Shown: positions 26,817 to 36,640, numbered from the stretch's first letter. The stretch is DNA of 64,000 nucleotides from Seonamhaeicola sp. (GCF_028281565.1 NZ_JANQJQ010000005.1:124001-188000); one strand, 5' to 3'. The notes: generated from the letters alone by a model not told the origin. Numbers and translations are program-made.

Positions 26817-28496
26817 ATGAAAATTTATAAATATATAATCTTAGCTTGCTTACTGATATCGTTAGCAGCCTGCGATGAAGAGCGCCTAAACGAAACTCCC
26901 TTAGACTTTTTAAGTCCGGAAATATCATATACCAATCCTGCAGATATTGAAACTGCTCTTGTTGCAAACTACAGTATCTTGAGGGAAGTGCATGATGGTG
27001 TTAATAATAATTTGATGCATTCGGGAACAGATTTGTGTATGTCTGCTAGAAACCCGGCAGCCAGTGGTTTAGGCGATTACAGAGTTGAATTATTACCTTC
27101 ATCTGGTATTGTTGAATATTTTTGGAGGCGTTATTATAGAATAATTGCAAACTCAAACATCATTCTTGGTAGAATTGAGAACATTACTTATGCCACTCAA
27201 TCAGAAAAAGACTCGCATATTGCTGAAGCCAGATGGTTTAGAGGATACGCTTACAGATGTTTAGGATATTTGTATGGAGGCGTACCTATAGTACTAGAGG
27301 AAATTTCAGGACCTCAAAGAGACTTTGTTAGGGCCTCTAAAGAAGAGACTTTAAATCAAGCAATTTCCGACATGGAATTTGCAGCTGCTAATTTACCTGA
27401 TGTCACCCAAGTTTCGGCACAGGGAAAATTAAATAGTGCGGCAGCTAACCATTATTTAGCAGAACTTTATATTGCAACAGGTGATTATACAAGTGCAGTT
27501 TCTGCCGCTAATGCGGTAATAGACAACCCCGCAATTAGCCTAATGACATCTCGTTTTGGTAATAGAGCAGGTGATGTTGGAGATCCTTATTGGGATTTGT
27601 TTCAGAGAAATAACCAAAATAGAAACACAGGCAATACAGAAGGTATTTTGATTCTTCAAGAGGAATTCAATGTACCGGGAGGAACTGCTATTGAGCAATG
27701 GAACGGTTTCCCTTTAAGATATGAGCGTTATTATGGCTGCCTCTATTGGTTCTTAAACGATCCTGATGGTCAAAAAATATTCTTTGGAGCAAGTACTCAA
27801 AATGGAGGCAGACCTGTTGGTTTTATTAGACCTACACCATATTTTACGCACACCATTTGGGGAGGCGGCAATTGGGATATTGATTTAAGAAATAACAATA
27901 GGAATATTCAAAGGGATTGGGTATCAGACAATCCATCTTCAGCATATTTTGGACAAAACATTAGTGATTTTCCACAGTCTTGGTTCGATGGGTTGTCAGC
28001 TCAGGATACATTGCGCGATTTCTATCCAAACGTAACCAAAATATCAACTTATAATGATCATCCGGATGAAATCTTAGCTAACCCCGATACAGGGCAAATG
28101 GCAAATTTTTCTGGACAAACCGTTACAGATTGGTATTTGGTGCGAGTTGCAGAGACTTATTTACTTAGGGCTGAAGCTTATTTGGCGCAGAATAACACAA
28201 CCGCTGCAGCCGATGATATTAATATGCTAAGGAACAGGTCTCAAGCTATTCCAGTAACGCCTGGAGAAGTAGATATTGATTATATTCTGGATGAGCGTAT
28301 GCGCGAATTGAATTATGAGGAAGACAGAAGGCTAACACTGGCAAGATTGGGTATGGTATATGATAGGACAGTATTAGGGAACCCATTTGCAGGAACAACC
28401 ATTGAAACATTTAATAACCTATTTCCAATACCGTTTGCCGAAATACAATTAAACACGGAAGTGACGCTGGAACAAAATCCAGGTTATATAAATTAG
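26817..28496 (+). CDS. SusD/RagB-type glycan-binding lipoprotein
   Basis: A 559-residue surface lipoprotein (SLAACDEERLNETP, Cys about residue 19) with the SusD N-terminal TPR-like half (about 40-270; AEARWFRGYAYRCLGYLYGGVP is the signature) and the RagB/SusD C-terminal half ending in the usual region (RNRSQAIPVTPGEVDID, ILDERMRELNYEEDRRLTLARLG, PIPFAEIQLN). It caps the SusC barrel and binds the glycan. It directly follows susC and is followed by a stem-loop that may separate it from the enzyme genes. Confidence 0.95.
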   Translation: MKIYKYIILACLLISLAACDEERLNETPLDFLSPEISYTNPADIETALVANYSILREVHDGVNNNLMHSGTDLCMSARNPAASGLGDYRVELLPSSGIVEYFWRRYYRIIANSNIILGRIENITYATQSEKDSHIAEARWFRGYAYRCLGYLYGGVPIVLEEISGPQRDFVRASKEETLNQAISDMEFAAANLPDVTQVSAQGKLNSAAANHYLAELYIATGDYTSAVSAANAVIDNPAISLMTSRFGNRAGDVGDPYWDLFQRNNQNRNTGNTEGILILQEEFNVPGGTAIEQWNGFPLRYERYYGCLYWFLNDPDGQKIFFGASTQNGGRPVGFIRPTPYFTHTIWGGGNWDIDLRNNNRNIQRDWVSDNPSSAYFGQNISDFPQSWFDGLSAQDTLRDFYPNVTKISTYNDHPDEILANPDTGQMANFSGQTVTDWYLVRVAETYLLRAEAYLAQNNTTAAADDINMLRNRSQAIPVTPGEVDIDYILDERMRELNYEEDRRLTLARLGMVYDRTVLGNPFAGTTIETFNNLFPIPFAEIQLNTEVTLEQNPGYIN

Positions 28497-28518
28497 AAAA
28501 AAGCAATCCAAGTAAAAG

Positions 28519-28544
28519 CCAGCTCCTAAAATCAAGGGAGTTGG
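28519..28544 (+). terminator. Stem-loop after susD
   Basis: CCAGCTCC (28519-28526) pairs with GGAGTTGG (28537-28544) with one G-U pair. No clean T-run follows (TTAATTAAATTA). It may be an attenuating or mRNA-stabilising loop between susCD and the enzyme genes. Confidence 0.5.
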
Positions 28545-28664
28545 TTAATTAAATTAGTAAGTAGGCGTTACATTTACCAAGAAACATCTTATTTGTAATG
28601 ACCCAATAAATATTAACTTATATTCATTACTTCAATAAAAGAGTAATTAATCAAATAATCGACT

Positions 28665-29777
28665 ATGATCATGAAAAAAAGCATCCTATCACTATTGGCT
28701 ATTTTGGCGGTTTCGCTAAGCATAAAGGCCCAATCCATTTTTGACAGAAGTACCATAAAAGAGTTCATGCACAGAACTAATAAATATCAATTAGACAACC
28801 CGTGGAGAGCATATGACGACAATTGGATCCGAGGTACTTACTATGCAGGTGTAATGGCATGTTACAATGCTACAGGAGATAAGGTTTTTTTACAGCAAAC
28901 CGATGAGTTGTGCAAATCTTTAAACTGGAAAGTGCCAACGTTACCACCTGTGCATTCTGCTAGTGGAGCTAATTTGTTAACTATCGGACAAGCAATGATT
29001 CAGTCTTATATGGCAAAGCCAGAAAAGAGTAAGATAAGAGGCGTTATAGACCATCTGGACAATCCGAATTTTAGAAACCCAAAGGGTAATCCACATCAAT
29101 GGTATTATGAAAATGGTACGAGGTACGTAGACGCCTTATTTACTGGACCGCCAACTTTGGCAATGCTATATAACCTTACTGGAGATAAAAAATACTCAGA
29201 TTGGATGGATGCCATGTTTTGGGATGTTTACGGTAAGTTATACAATACAGATTTAAATCTATTTTATCGTGATAAACGTTTTTTTCCTTCTAAAAAAACA
29301 AAAGATGGTAAACAAATTATTTGGTCTAGAGGAAATGGTTGGGCCATTGCCGGAATTGCAAGAATTCTGGAGTATTTGCCTATAGAGCATGGTAACTATA
29401 AGCGCTATGAGTCTGTTCTTAAAAATATGGCGGCAGCTTTAAAAGCATGCCAAACAGAAGAAGGGTTTTGGTATCCAAACTTAGCAAACCCAGACGACGC
29501 GCCTTTTAAAGAAACAAGTGGAACTAGCTTCTTCATTTATGGTATTGCTTATGGTATAAATAATGGAATTCTTGATAAGAATGAATACTTGCCCGTTGTG
29601 AAAAAAGCATGGAAATCGGTTACAGATGAAATAAGTAAAGAAGGGAAAGTTCAATGGGGACAATTAGTAGGTGATCAACCGGTAAACCTTTCTAAGGATG
29701 ATTCTCATGAGTATGTAACAGGAACCTTCTTATTGGCTGCCAGTGAAATGTATAAAATGAATTTAAATAACAATTAA
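28665..29777 (+). CDS. GH105 unsaturated uronyl hydrolase (YteR type)
   Basis: A 370-residue exported enzyme (signal peptide to about residue 23; start at 28665 or 28671). It has the alpha6/alpha6 toroid landmarks of GH105/GH88: DDNWIRGTYYAGVMACYNATGD, GTRYVDALFTGPPTLAML with the probable catalytic Asp (about residue 155), WSRGNGWAIAGIARIL and GTSFFIYGIAYGINNG. Family activity: hydrates and releases the delta-4,5-unsaturated uronic acid left at chain ends by polysaccharide lyases, e.g. from rhamnogalacturonan or ulvan. It fits directly with the following KduI and KduD genes. Confidence 0.9.
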   Translation: MIMKKSILSLLAILAVSLSIKAQSIFDRSTIKEFMHRTNKYQLDNPWRAYDDNWIRGTYYAGVMACYNATGDKVFLQQTDELCKSLNWKVPTLPPVHSASGANLLTIGQAMIQSYMAKPEKSKIRGVIDHLDNPNFRNPKGNPHQWYYENGTRYVDALFTGPPTLAMLYNLTGDKKYSDWMDAMFWDVYGKLYNTDLNLFYRDKRFFPSKKTKDGKQIIWSRGNGWAIAGIARILEYLPIEHGNYKRYESVLKNMAAALKACQTEEGFWYPNLANPDDAPFKETSGTSFFIYGIAYGINNGILDKNEYLPVVKKAWKSVTDEISKEGKVQWGQLVGDQPVNLSKDDSHEYVTGTFLLAASEMYKMNLNNN

Positions 29778-29786
29778 TAAATAAAT

Positions 29787-30632
29787 ATGACAAAGACCAT
29801 ATATGATGAACGTTATGAAGCGCATCCAGAAGATGTGAAATCTTATGATACCACTAAATTAAGAGAACATTTTTTAATAGATAAAGTATTCATTCAAAAT
29901 AAGATTTCTTTAACGTACAGTCACTATGATAGATTTATTGCTGGCGGTGCAGTACCTATTGACAATGCTTTAAACTTAGAAACCATCGATCCGCTGAAAT
30001 CAGAACATTTTTGTGATCGAAGAGAAGTAGGAGTCATTAATATTGGCGGTTCAGGAATTGTAGCCGTAGATGGAAGCGAATATGTTTTGGATAAGAATGA
30101 AGCTTTATATATTGGTATGGGCTCTAAATCAGTAGTTTTTGAAAGTACAGATAAAATCACTCCTGCCTTATTCTATTTAAACTCTGCACCGGCGCATCAT
30201 GCATTTCCATCTAAAAAAATAACCTTAGATGACATAATTTATTTAGATCTAGGAAATAAAGAAGATGCTAACGAACGCCAGATATTACAATATATTGTTT
30301 CGGCAACTGTAGAAACTTGCCAGTTACAAATGGGTATGACAAAGTTAAAGTCTGGAAGTGTATGGAACACCATGCCCGCCCATACACATAACAGAAGAAT
30401 GGAAGTATACTTATATACTGATTTACTTGATGATCATGTAGTATGTCACTTTATGGGACAAGGTCATGAAACACGTCATATCTGGACGGCAAATAATCAA
30501 GCTGTAATATCGCCGCCATGGTCAATTCATTCTGGGGCGGGCACATCTAATTATAGTTTTCTATGGGGTATGGCCGGCGAAAACTTGGATTTTACTGATA
30601 TGGATGTTATAAAAAAGACAGAATTAAGGTAG
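29787..30632 (+). CDS. kduI: 5-dehydro-4-deoxy-D-glucuronate isomerase
   Basis: A 281-residue cupin enzyme that converts 5-keto-4-deoxyuronate to 3-deoxy-D-glycero-2,5-hexodiulosonate. The metal-site motif HTHNRRMEVYLYTDL is present (two His and Glu), as is the C-terminal WSIHSGAGTSNYSFLWGMAGEN that supplies the last His. N-terminal MTKTIYDERYEAHPEDVKSYDT is typical of KduI. It lies 9 bp after GH105 and 1 bp before kduD, in the usual order of a uronate branch. Confidence 0.95.
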   Translation: MTKTIYDERYEAHPEDVKSYDTTKLREHFLIDKVFIQNKISLTYSHYDRFIAGGAVPIDNALNLETIDPLKSEHFCDRREVGVINIGGSGIVAVDGSEYVLDKNEALYIGMGSKSVVFESTDKITPALFYLNSAPAHHAFPSKKITLDDIIYLDLGNKEDANERQILQYIVSATVETCQLQMGMTKLKSGSVWNTMPAHTHNRRMEVYLYTDLLDDHVVCHFMGQGHETRHIWTANNQAVISPPWSIHSGAGTSNYSFLWGMAGENLDFTDMDVIKKTELR

Positions 30633-30633
30633 G

Positions 30634-31428
30634 ATGGGAACCATACTGGATGACTTTAAGTTAAATGGAAAAGTAGTACTGGTTACTGGCGGCTCCGATG
30701 GTATTGGAAAAGAGCTGGCCTTGGCCTTGGGTCAGGCAGGAGCCCATATATGTATCAATGGTAGAGAACCCAAAAAACTTGAAGCAGCTAAAGAACAACT
30801 AAAAAGTTCCGGAATAGAAGTTACTACTGCTTGTTTTGATGTAAGCGATGTGGAACAGGTGAAGTTGGGAGTTAAAGGTTTGATAGACAAGATTGGAAAT
30901 ATTGATATTCTCATAAATAGTGCGGGAATCATTAAAAGAATTCCGCTTTTAGAAATGGATATTGAGGATTTCAGACAAGTGTTGGACGTAAACTTAAGCG
31001 CCGCTTTTTTGGTATCTAAGACGGTGGTTCCTTCCATGATACAAAGGGGAGGAGGTAAAATCATTAATATTTGTTCATTAATGAGCGAATATGGAAGACA
31101 TTCTGTTTCGGCATACGCAGCTTCAAAGGGAGGGTTAAAAATGTTAACCAAAAACATGTGCGTTGAATGGGCCAAACATAACATTCAGGTAAATGGCATT
31201 GGTCCGGGTTATATTAAAACCGCTAAAACAAAGACATTGGCAGCAGATGGCCATCCTTTTAACGACTTAATTATGACTAGAACCCCGGCAAAAAGATGGG
31301 GAGAAGTCAAGGACCTTTGTGGTTTAGGGGTGTTACTTGCTTCTAAAGCTGGTTCTTTTATTAATGGTCAGATCATTTACGTTGACGGCGGCATAACCTC
31401 AAATTTTGGATACATAAAAGGTGAATAA
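30634..31428 (+). CDS. kduD: 2-dehydro-3-deoxy-D-gluconate 5-dehydrogenase (SDR)
   Basis: A 264-residue short-chain dehydrogenase. NAD-binding TGGSDGIG, structural NSAG and catalytic Ser (CSLMSEYG) with YAASK are all present. KduD reduces the KduI product to 2-keto-3-deoxygluconate, which enters the Entner-Doudoroff route. The stop codon overlaps the next start by one base (TAATG), indicating translational coupling with the unassigned lipoprotein. Confidence 0.93.
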   Translation: MGTILDDFKLNGKVVLVTGGSDGIGKELALALGQAGAHICINGREPKKLEAAKEQLKSSGIEVTTACFDVSDVEQVKLGVKGLIDKIGNIDILINSAGIIKRIPLLEMDIEDFRQVLDVNLSAAFLVSKTVVPSMIQRGGGKIINICSLMSEYGRHSVSAYAASKGGLKMLTKNMCVEWAKHNIQVNGIGPGYIKTAKTKTLAADGHPFNDLIMTRTPAKRWGEVKDLCGLGVLLASKAGSFINGQIIYVDGGITSNFGYIKGE

Positions 31429-33389
31429 TGAAAAAGTATAATATTATAAACAAAGGTATATGTGTTCAAATGATAACTCTTTTAATATTATTTGGTTTGG
31501 CAGGTTGTAATTCTTACTCAAAAAAAGGTGCCGGGAATCATGAAAGCCCTGCGTTGTCAGGTGGAGATACCTTGCTTATACCTTCACGGGCCATTAGAAC
31601 GGATCTCTTGGTTGAGGAAACACATCCTCTTTCTGATAAAATAAAAGCCTTTCTTGAAAGACAGCCCCGTTTTAATGAGTTTATGCCTACTGATCTAGGA
31701 AAAACTGATTATTTGAAAATAATTGAAGGTCAGGTAAGGGCCATGTTGAAATATCAGAATGAGGAAGGCAGGATCATTGATCCGGTTGATAAAGTTGAGA
31801 AATATTATACTACCCCCTGTTTTGCACATGCAGTGGGAGCTTTGGTGGCTTCCGCCTCCATTTCTATTGATGACCATTTGGCAAAAATGGGTATAAAGGC
31901 GTTGGATATTTCTTTGACTGATATGGTCAATGCCTCAGTTAATGGAGACCATGGAGATTTTTATACCTGGCCGGTTATGCTTGCCTATGAAACTTATAAG
32001 CCATATGTAAGTTCTGAGCAATTAAAATCATGGGAAGACAAAATACATGCCGTTAAAATAGATAAGTTATACCGTACTTATGACAATCCAGATGAAAATA
32101 ATTGGGTCCTTGTCCATACCGCAGGAGAATTTTTAAGGGCAAAAAATGGTTTCACCAACTTTAATTATGTAGAGAAGATGCTGGGCATACAGCTTAAAAA
32201 TTTCACCGAGCTCGGTATGTATAACGAATTCGGAAACCCGCTGGCATATGATCTTTTTCCAAGACATTATCTTTCTGGTATGCTACAACTGGGATATAAG
32301 GGAAGAGAGGTACTGAGTTTTAAAGATAAACTTTGGAAAGGTGCCTGGACCTCCTTATTCATGCAATCTCCTGTTGGGGAGCTTCCAACCGGATATAGAA
32401 GTAGCCATCATATATGGAATGAAGCAGAACAATGTGTGGTTTTTGAGATTTACGCGGCTGCTTACGCCAAACTTGGCCTTAAAAAAGAGGCTGGAGCCTT
32501 TAAAAGAGCAGCTATGATATCGCTACGTTCGATGCAGGATTGGATCCGTGAAGATGGTTCTGGATTTATTGTTAAAAACAGGTTCCCAATTGAAAAAAGA
32601 CATGCTTACGAAAGGTATTCTGTTCATACATGCTATAACATGTTGGCTATGTCCATGTTGGCCCAAGCATGGCAATTTTCAGATAGTGCGGTGAATGAGC
32701 TTCCCGCTCCAGCCGATACAGGTGGTTTTGTATTACCAGTTTTAGAACCTTTCCATAAAGTATTTGCTAACTCCAATGGGACTTACATTGAATATGACAC
32801 TAAAGGAGATCAAAAATATAACCCTACCGGAATTCTTCGTGTTCACGTAAAAGGGGGGCATCCACAGCTTGGACCTTCCGATGGTATAGCTCAGTATTTT
32901 GGAGGTGAAAATAATGTCATGGCTTTAGGTCCCTTGTGGAAAGACGATGAAGGGGTTTGGGTTTCTTTGGCCAAAGAAAACAATACAAGCCCTAAGGTTA
33001 CCATTCTTAAAGAAAATGACTCAACCGTTGAATTTAGTATTACACACCAAATTAGAGACATTAAAATAGTTGAGACCATTACTATTAATAACGATATAAT
33101 TACTATACATAATGAGTTTATAGGAATTCAAGGGGCTAAAAAATTGGCGTGGCCCATATTAGTTAATGATGGCATGAAGGATGTCCAGGTTCACTTAAAA
33201 GATCAAGAAGCATCACTATCTCTTGATGGAAGAGGGGTTAAATTATCCATTATATCGCGCGAAAATATAGAGTTGGTAAGATCTTATGAGCAATTTGATC
33301 ATAGAAATGGTATTATGGAAATTGTATACGTTAAGTTCAATGAAGAGAGCATTGCATACAGTCTTGAAAAAAGCAATTTGATTGAGTAA
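31428..33389 (+). CDS. Unassigned 653-residue lipoprotein, candidate polysaccharide lyase or hydrolase
   Basis: I do not recognise a firm family. The protein has a lipoprotein signal (LFGLAGCNS), a helical region about 70-430 that reads like an alpha/alpha toroid (repeated amphipathic helices, WPVMLAYETYKPY, NNWVLVHTAGEFL, GYRSSHHIWNEAEQCVVFEIYAAAYAK) and a beta-rich C-terminal half (about 450-653). This two-part plan is shared by several lyase families (heparinase II/III-like, PL27 and others). A lyase would explain the GH105-KduI-KduD chain, which otherwise has no lyase feeding it. Candidate catalytic residues are the clustered Tyr, Arg and His around 320-410, but that is a guess. Confidence 0.55.
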   Translation: MKKYNIINKGICVQMITLLILFGLAGCNSYSKKGAGNHESPALSGGDTLLIPSRAIRTDLLVEETHPLSDKIKAFLERQPRFNEFMPTDLGKTDYLKIIEGQVRAMLKYQNEEGRIIDPVDKVEKYYTTPCFAHAVGALVASASISIDDHLAKMGIKALDISLTDMVNASVNGDHGDFYTWPVMLAYETYKPYVSSEQLKSWEDKIHAVKIDKLYRTYDNPDENNWVLVHTAGEFLRAKNGFTNFNYVEKMLGIQLKNFTELGMYNEFGNPLAYDLFPRHYLSGMLQLGYKGREVLSFKDKLWKGAWTSLFMQSPVGELPTGYRSSHHIWNEAEQCVVFEIYAAAYAKLGLKKEAGAFKRAAMISLRSMQDWIREDGSGFIVKNRFPIEKRHAYERYSVHTCYNMLAMSMLAQAWQFSDSAVNELPAPADTGGFVLPVLEPFHKVFANSNGTYIEYDTKGDQKYNPTGILRVHVKGGHPQLGPSDGIAQYFGGENNVMALGPLWKDDEGVWVSLAKENNTSPKVTILKENDSTVEFSITHQIRDIKIVETITINNDIITIHNEFIGIQGAKKLAWPILVNDGMKDVQVHLKDQEASLSLDGRGVKLSIISRENIELVRSYEQFDHRNGIMEIVYVKFNEESIAYSLEKSNLIE

Positions 33390-33418
33390 GTTGTTTTGAG
33401 TTAGTTTTAGTTTAATCT

Positions 33419-33443
33419 GGAGTCGATTAACTAAATCGGCTCC
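33419..33443 (+). terminator. Stem-loop after the unassigned lipoprotein
   Basis: GGAGTCGATT (33419-33428) pairs with AATCGGCTCC (33434-33443), one G-U pair, 5-nt loop. The following sequence, GTTTAAC, is only weakly T-rich, so termination may be partial. Confidence 0.6.
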
Positions 33444-33496
33444 GTTTAACTTAAAATTATCAGACGTTTTAGATAATAAATAAATCAGTAAAAAAT

Positions 33497-34750
33497 GTGT
33501 TCATGTCAAAATTTAAGAAATTACTAATAAGTGTACTGCCTGGAATTTTTTTAATTGGTTATAATGTCGGCACGGGAAGTGTTACTTCAATGTCGAAGGC
33601 TGGTGCTAATTTTGGGTTAGACCTATTGTGGACGGTTCTGGTAAGCTGTTTAATGACCTATTATTTAATCGTGCTTTTCAGCCGTTACACTATGGTTACT
33701 AAGGAAACGGTAATTCAGGGTATTAAAACACATATTCATCCTGCTTTAGCCATAATTTTGATTGTCGCTTTATCAACTATTATTGTTAGTGCTCTTACAG
33801 GTTTATTAGGTATTATGGCTGATGTTATGTCGGAGTGGTCTGAAGCTGCTTTACCCTGGCATATTTCATCTTTAGCTTGGGCTATTTTCTTTGGTGTTTT
33901 AATTTATGCCCTAATCTGGGTTGGTAATTACGATTTATTTGAAAAAATATTAGCTGTTTTAGTCGCTATTATGGCACTGGCTTTTATAACGACCATGTTT
34001 ATTAATTTTCCTTCACTTTCAGAGTTAGGGAAAGGATATATTCCAAAATTTCCGGAAACTGCTGAAGGCAGTGACAATAGTCCATTCATCATTATTGCCG
34101 GTATGGTAGGAACTACAGTTTCTGTTTTTGCCTTTATCATACGTTCTCAAATAATTAAAGATACAGGTTGGGATATGTCTGATAATAAAGTTCAAAAACG
34201 TGATGCTTTTGTAAGCGCCGCTTTAATGTTTATAATTAGTTCTGCTATATTAATTACAGCATCTTCAACTTTAAATGTTAAAGGGTTAAGCCTGAATAAT
34301 GTTGCCGAAATGATTCCACTTATGGAGCCTATCGCTGGTAAAGCCGCTCTTGGTGTTTTTGTAATTGGTATTCTTGCAGCGGGTTTATCTTCTCACCTTC
34401 CAAACACGTTAGTAATTCCTTGGTTGATAATAGATTACAAAGAACAAGAAAGGAACACAAAAACCATAAGTTCTCGCTTAATTGTGCTGTTTTTAACCTT
34501 ATCTAGTATTTTGGGCATAGGCCTTGGTTTTAGGCCTGTATTCATTTTGATGTTATCTCAAGCCAGTATAGCTATAGTGTTACCACTTACTATAGGGTCG
34601 GTATTTTATTTGACCTGTAAAAAATCACTTATGGATCAATATGTAAATAAAATTCATGATATCATCATATTGATTCTAATAATGGGTTTTACACTATATG
34701 TGAGTAGTCTTGGTATAGAAGGCTTGATAAGTGATTTGTCAAAACTATAA
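33497..34750 (+). CDS. NRAMP-related membrane transporter lacking the metal-site motifs
   Basis: A 417-residue polytopic membrane protein with about 11 hydrophobic segments; start at 33497 or 33503. Helix 1 (PGIFLIGYNVGTGSV) aligns with NRAMP helix 1, but the metal-binding DPGN motif is replaced by G25-T-G-S28. Helix 6 has GMVGTTVS where NRAMP proteins have MPHN. Both halves of the Mn/Fe site are therefore gone. Given the location among uronate-catabolic genes, it may move an organic substrate such as a sugar acid, or a different ion. Function is unproven. Confidence 0.7.
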   Translation: MFMSKFKKLLISVLPGIFLIGYNVGTGSVTSMSKAGANFGLDLLWTVLVSCLMTYYLIVLFSRYTMVTKETVIQGIKTHIHPALAIILIVALSTIIVSALTGLLGIMADVMSEWSEAALPWHISSLAWAIFFGVLIYALIWVGNYDLFEKILAVLVAIMALAFITTMFINFPSLSELGKGYIPKFPETAEGSDNSPFIIIAGMVGTTVSVFAFIIRSQIIKDTGWDMSDNKVQKRDAFVSAALMFIISSAILITASSTLNVKGLSLNNVAEMIPLMEPIAGKAALGVFVIGILAAGLSSHLPNTLVIPWLIIDYKEQERNTKTISSRLIVLFLTLSSILGIGLGFRPVFILMLSQASIAIVLPLTIGSVFYLTCKKSLMDQYVNKIHDIIILILIMGFTLYVSSLGIEGLISDLSKL

Positions 34751-34941
34751 TTTTTCAACCAAGCCTATTCATTCTTGATATGGAATGAATCCACAGAGAG
34801 GGCCAAAGTGAACAGCATAAAAAAAGCACTAGTCCAAATTGAAAATTAGTGAAAGTGGTTTTAGCATATCTTGTATGTTCTAGGATGAATTAATTGGTTT
34901 TTTAATGAGACATATATTTAATAGTTAAAATTTAACGAGAA

Positions 34942-36336
34942 ATGAAAAGAAAGAAATTTTTACAAACCACCTCTGCGTTTACTCTGGGAACCATCCTTAC
35001 ATCTCCATTAGTAGGCTGTTTAAACCGCTCAGGGAGAAATCCTGAAAAACCCGGTTATTCTGTTTCAAAGAAAACAGGCATAGAGCGAAGAAACTGGGGG
35101 CGGAATATTATTTTCAGGGCTGAACACCTTGAACATCCTTCCACGGTCCAGGAGGTTCAGGAGTTAATGCTCAAGGCAGGTAACAAAAAGGCACTTGGTT
35201 CTACGCACAGTTACAACGATATTGCAGATAGTCCCATGTCACAGATCTCGCTTAGGAAACTCAACAAAATAATTTCTATTGAAGAAACCAACAAAACAGT
35301 AACCATAGAAGGCGGCATCAAATACGAAGAACTGGTTCCTCAATTATATGAGAAAGGGTTTGCATTACACAACCTGGCGTCTCTACCACAAGTAACTGTT
35401 GCCGGTGCGTGTTCTACAGGGACCCATGGTTCCGGAACGAAAAACGGGAATCTTTCAACGGCAGTAAGAGGTCTGGAAATTTGTTTGGCTGACGGTCAAC
35501 TGGTCAAACTAAGTCGTGATAATAACCCGAATATTTTCGATGGAGCTGTTATAAGTATGGGAGGTCTTGGAATTATCACAAGCATGGTATTAGACATCCA
35601 ACCCGCATACGAAGCACGTCAGGACATTTTTCTGGATTTACCATTGGAAAATGTCATAGAGAATTTTGACCAAATTATGTCCAGCGGCTATAGTGTGAGT
35701 CTTTTTACTAAATGGCAAAGCGACATTGTTGATCAGGTTTGGATCAAACGACGTGTTGACCAACCTGTTGATAATCTGGGAACGGATTTTTTTGGAGGAA
35801 AGGCTAGCGACAGAAATATTCATCCAATAATTGACTTATCCGCAGAATCTTGTACCGACCAAATGGGAGTGGCCGGTCCATGGTATGATAGGTTGCCACA
35901 TTTTAAGATCAATGCCATGCCTTCCGCCTGGGATGAATTACAATCAGAATATTTTGTTCCAATTGAACATGCCGGTCAAGCTATGAGAGCTATTGCCAAT
36001 CTTGGTGAAAAAATACTCCCCTATCTGTACATCTCCGAGGTTAGGACTGTTGCCGCCGACAATTTATGGATGAGCCAGGTTTACAAAAGGACTAGCGTAG
36101 CCTTTCATTTTACATGGAAATCTGATTGGCCAGGAGTAAAAAAGTTATTACCGGAGCTTGAAGCCGCACTTGCACCGTTTGACGTACGACCACACTGGGC
36201 TAAACTATTCACAATAAACCCGAAAACGCTTCAAAAATCATATAAAAAGTTCCCTGATTTCCTGGAATTATTAAAAACCTATGACCCCAAGGGTCATTTT
36301 AAGAACGCTTATTTAGACTCAAATATTTATTCTTAA
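34942..36336 (+). CDS. FAD-dependent lactone/alditol-type oxidase (VAO family)
   Basis: A 464-residue exported oxidoreductase. The leader has a lipobox-like SPLVGC and a weak Tat-like KRKKFLQTT. The FAD domain (about 55-230) carries ALGSTHSYNDIA, where the His matches the covalent-flavin histidine of alditol and gulonolactone oxidases, and TVAGACSTGTHGSG. The C-terminal half resembles the ALO domain and ends with HWAKLF and YDPKGHFKNAYL. It would oxidise a sugar lactone or polyol using oxygen or another acceptor. It is separated by 191 bp from the transporter gene. Confidence 0.82.
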   Translation: MKRKKFLQTTSAFTLGTILTSPLVGCLNRSGRNPEKPGYSVSKKTGIERRNWGRNIIFRAEHLEHPSTVQEVQELMLKAGNKKALGSTHSYNDIADSPMSQISLRKLNKIISIEETNKTVTIEGGIKYEELVPQLYEKGFALHNLASLPQVTVAGACSTGTHGSGTKNGNLSTAVRGLEICLADGQLVKLSRDNNPNIFDGAVISMGGLGIITSMVLDIQPAYEARQDIFLDLPLENVIENFDQIMSSGYSVSLFTKWQSDIVDQVWIKRRVDQPVDNLGTDFFGGKASDRNIHPIIDLSAESCTDQMGVAGPWYDRLPHFKINAMPSAWDELQSEYFVPIEHAGQAMRAIANLGEKILPYLYISEVRTVAADNLWMSQVYKRTSVAFHFTWKSDWPGVKKLLPELEAALAPFDVRPHWAKLFTINPKTLQKSYKKFPDFLELLKTYDPKGHFKNAYLDSNIYS

Positions 36337-36382
36337 ACATAAAATTTCTGTTATCTACAAGAACGTAGAAATTTGGAGTATT

Positions 36383-36640
36383 ATGACGAAAAGAAAGAAT
36401 ACCATAAATAAATACATAAACATCTTATGCTTATTTTTAGCAGTATTAGCGCTATTCACTTGTTCAGACCGCAAATCCGAAATAATACTATTTCCTGAAA
36501 GTAATTTTCAAAAAACCATTGGAGATCAAGACGTAAGACTATTCACTCTAAAAAACAAAAATGGCCTGGTATGTCAAATTACCAATTATGGCGGGCGTGT
36601 TGTGTCGCTCCGGACACCGGCTTCCCTATTAAATTATTAG
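36383..36640 (+). pseudogene. 5' fragment of aldose 1-epimerase
   Basis: An 85-codon frame with a lipoprotein leader (LALFTCSDRK) followed by the N-terminal beta strands of galactose mutarotase (LFTLKNKNGLVCQITNYGGRVVSLRTP), where full-length GalM proteins continue for another ~280 residues. Here the frame shifts into ASLLNY and stops. No downstream GalM motifs are seen in 36641-36904. It looks like a deletion remnant at the right edge of island 1, about 180 bp before the middle mnmE-end repeat. Confidence 0.7.
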
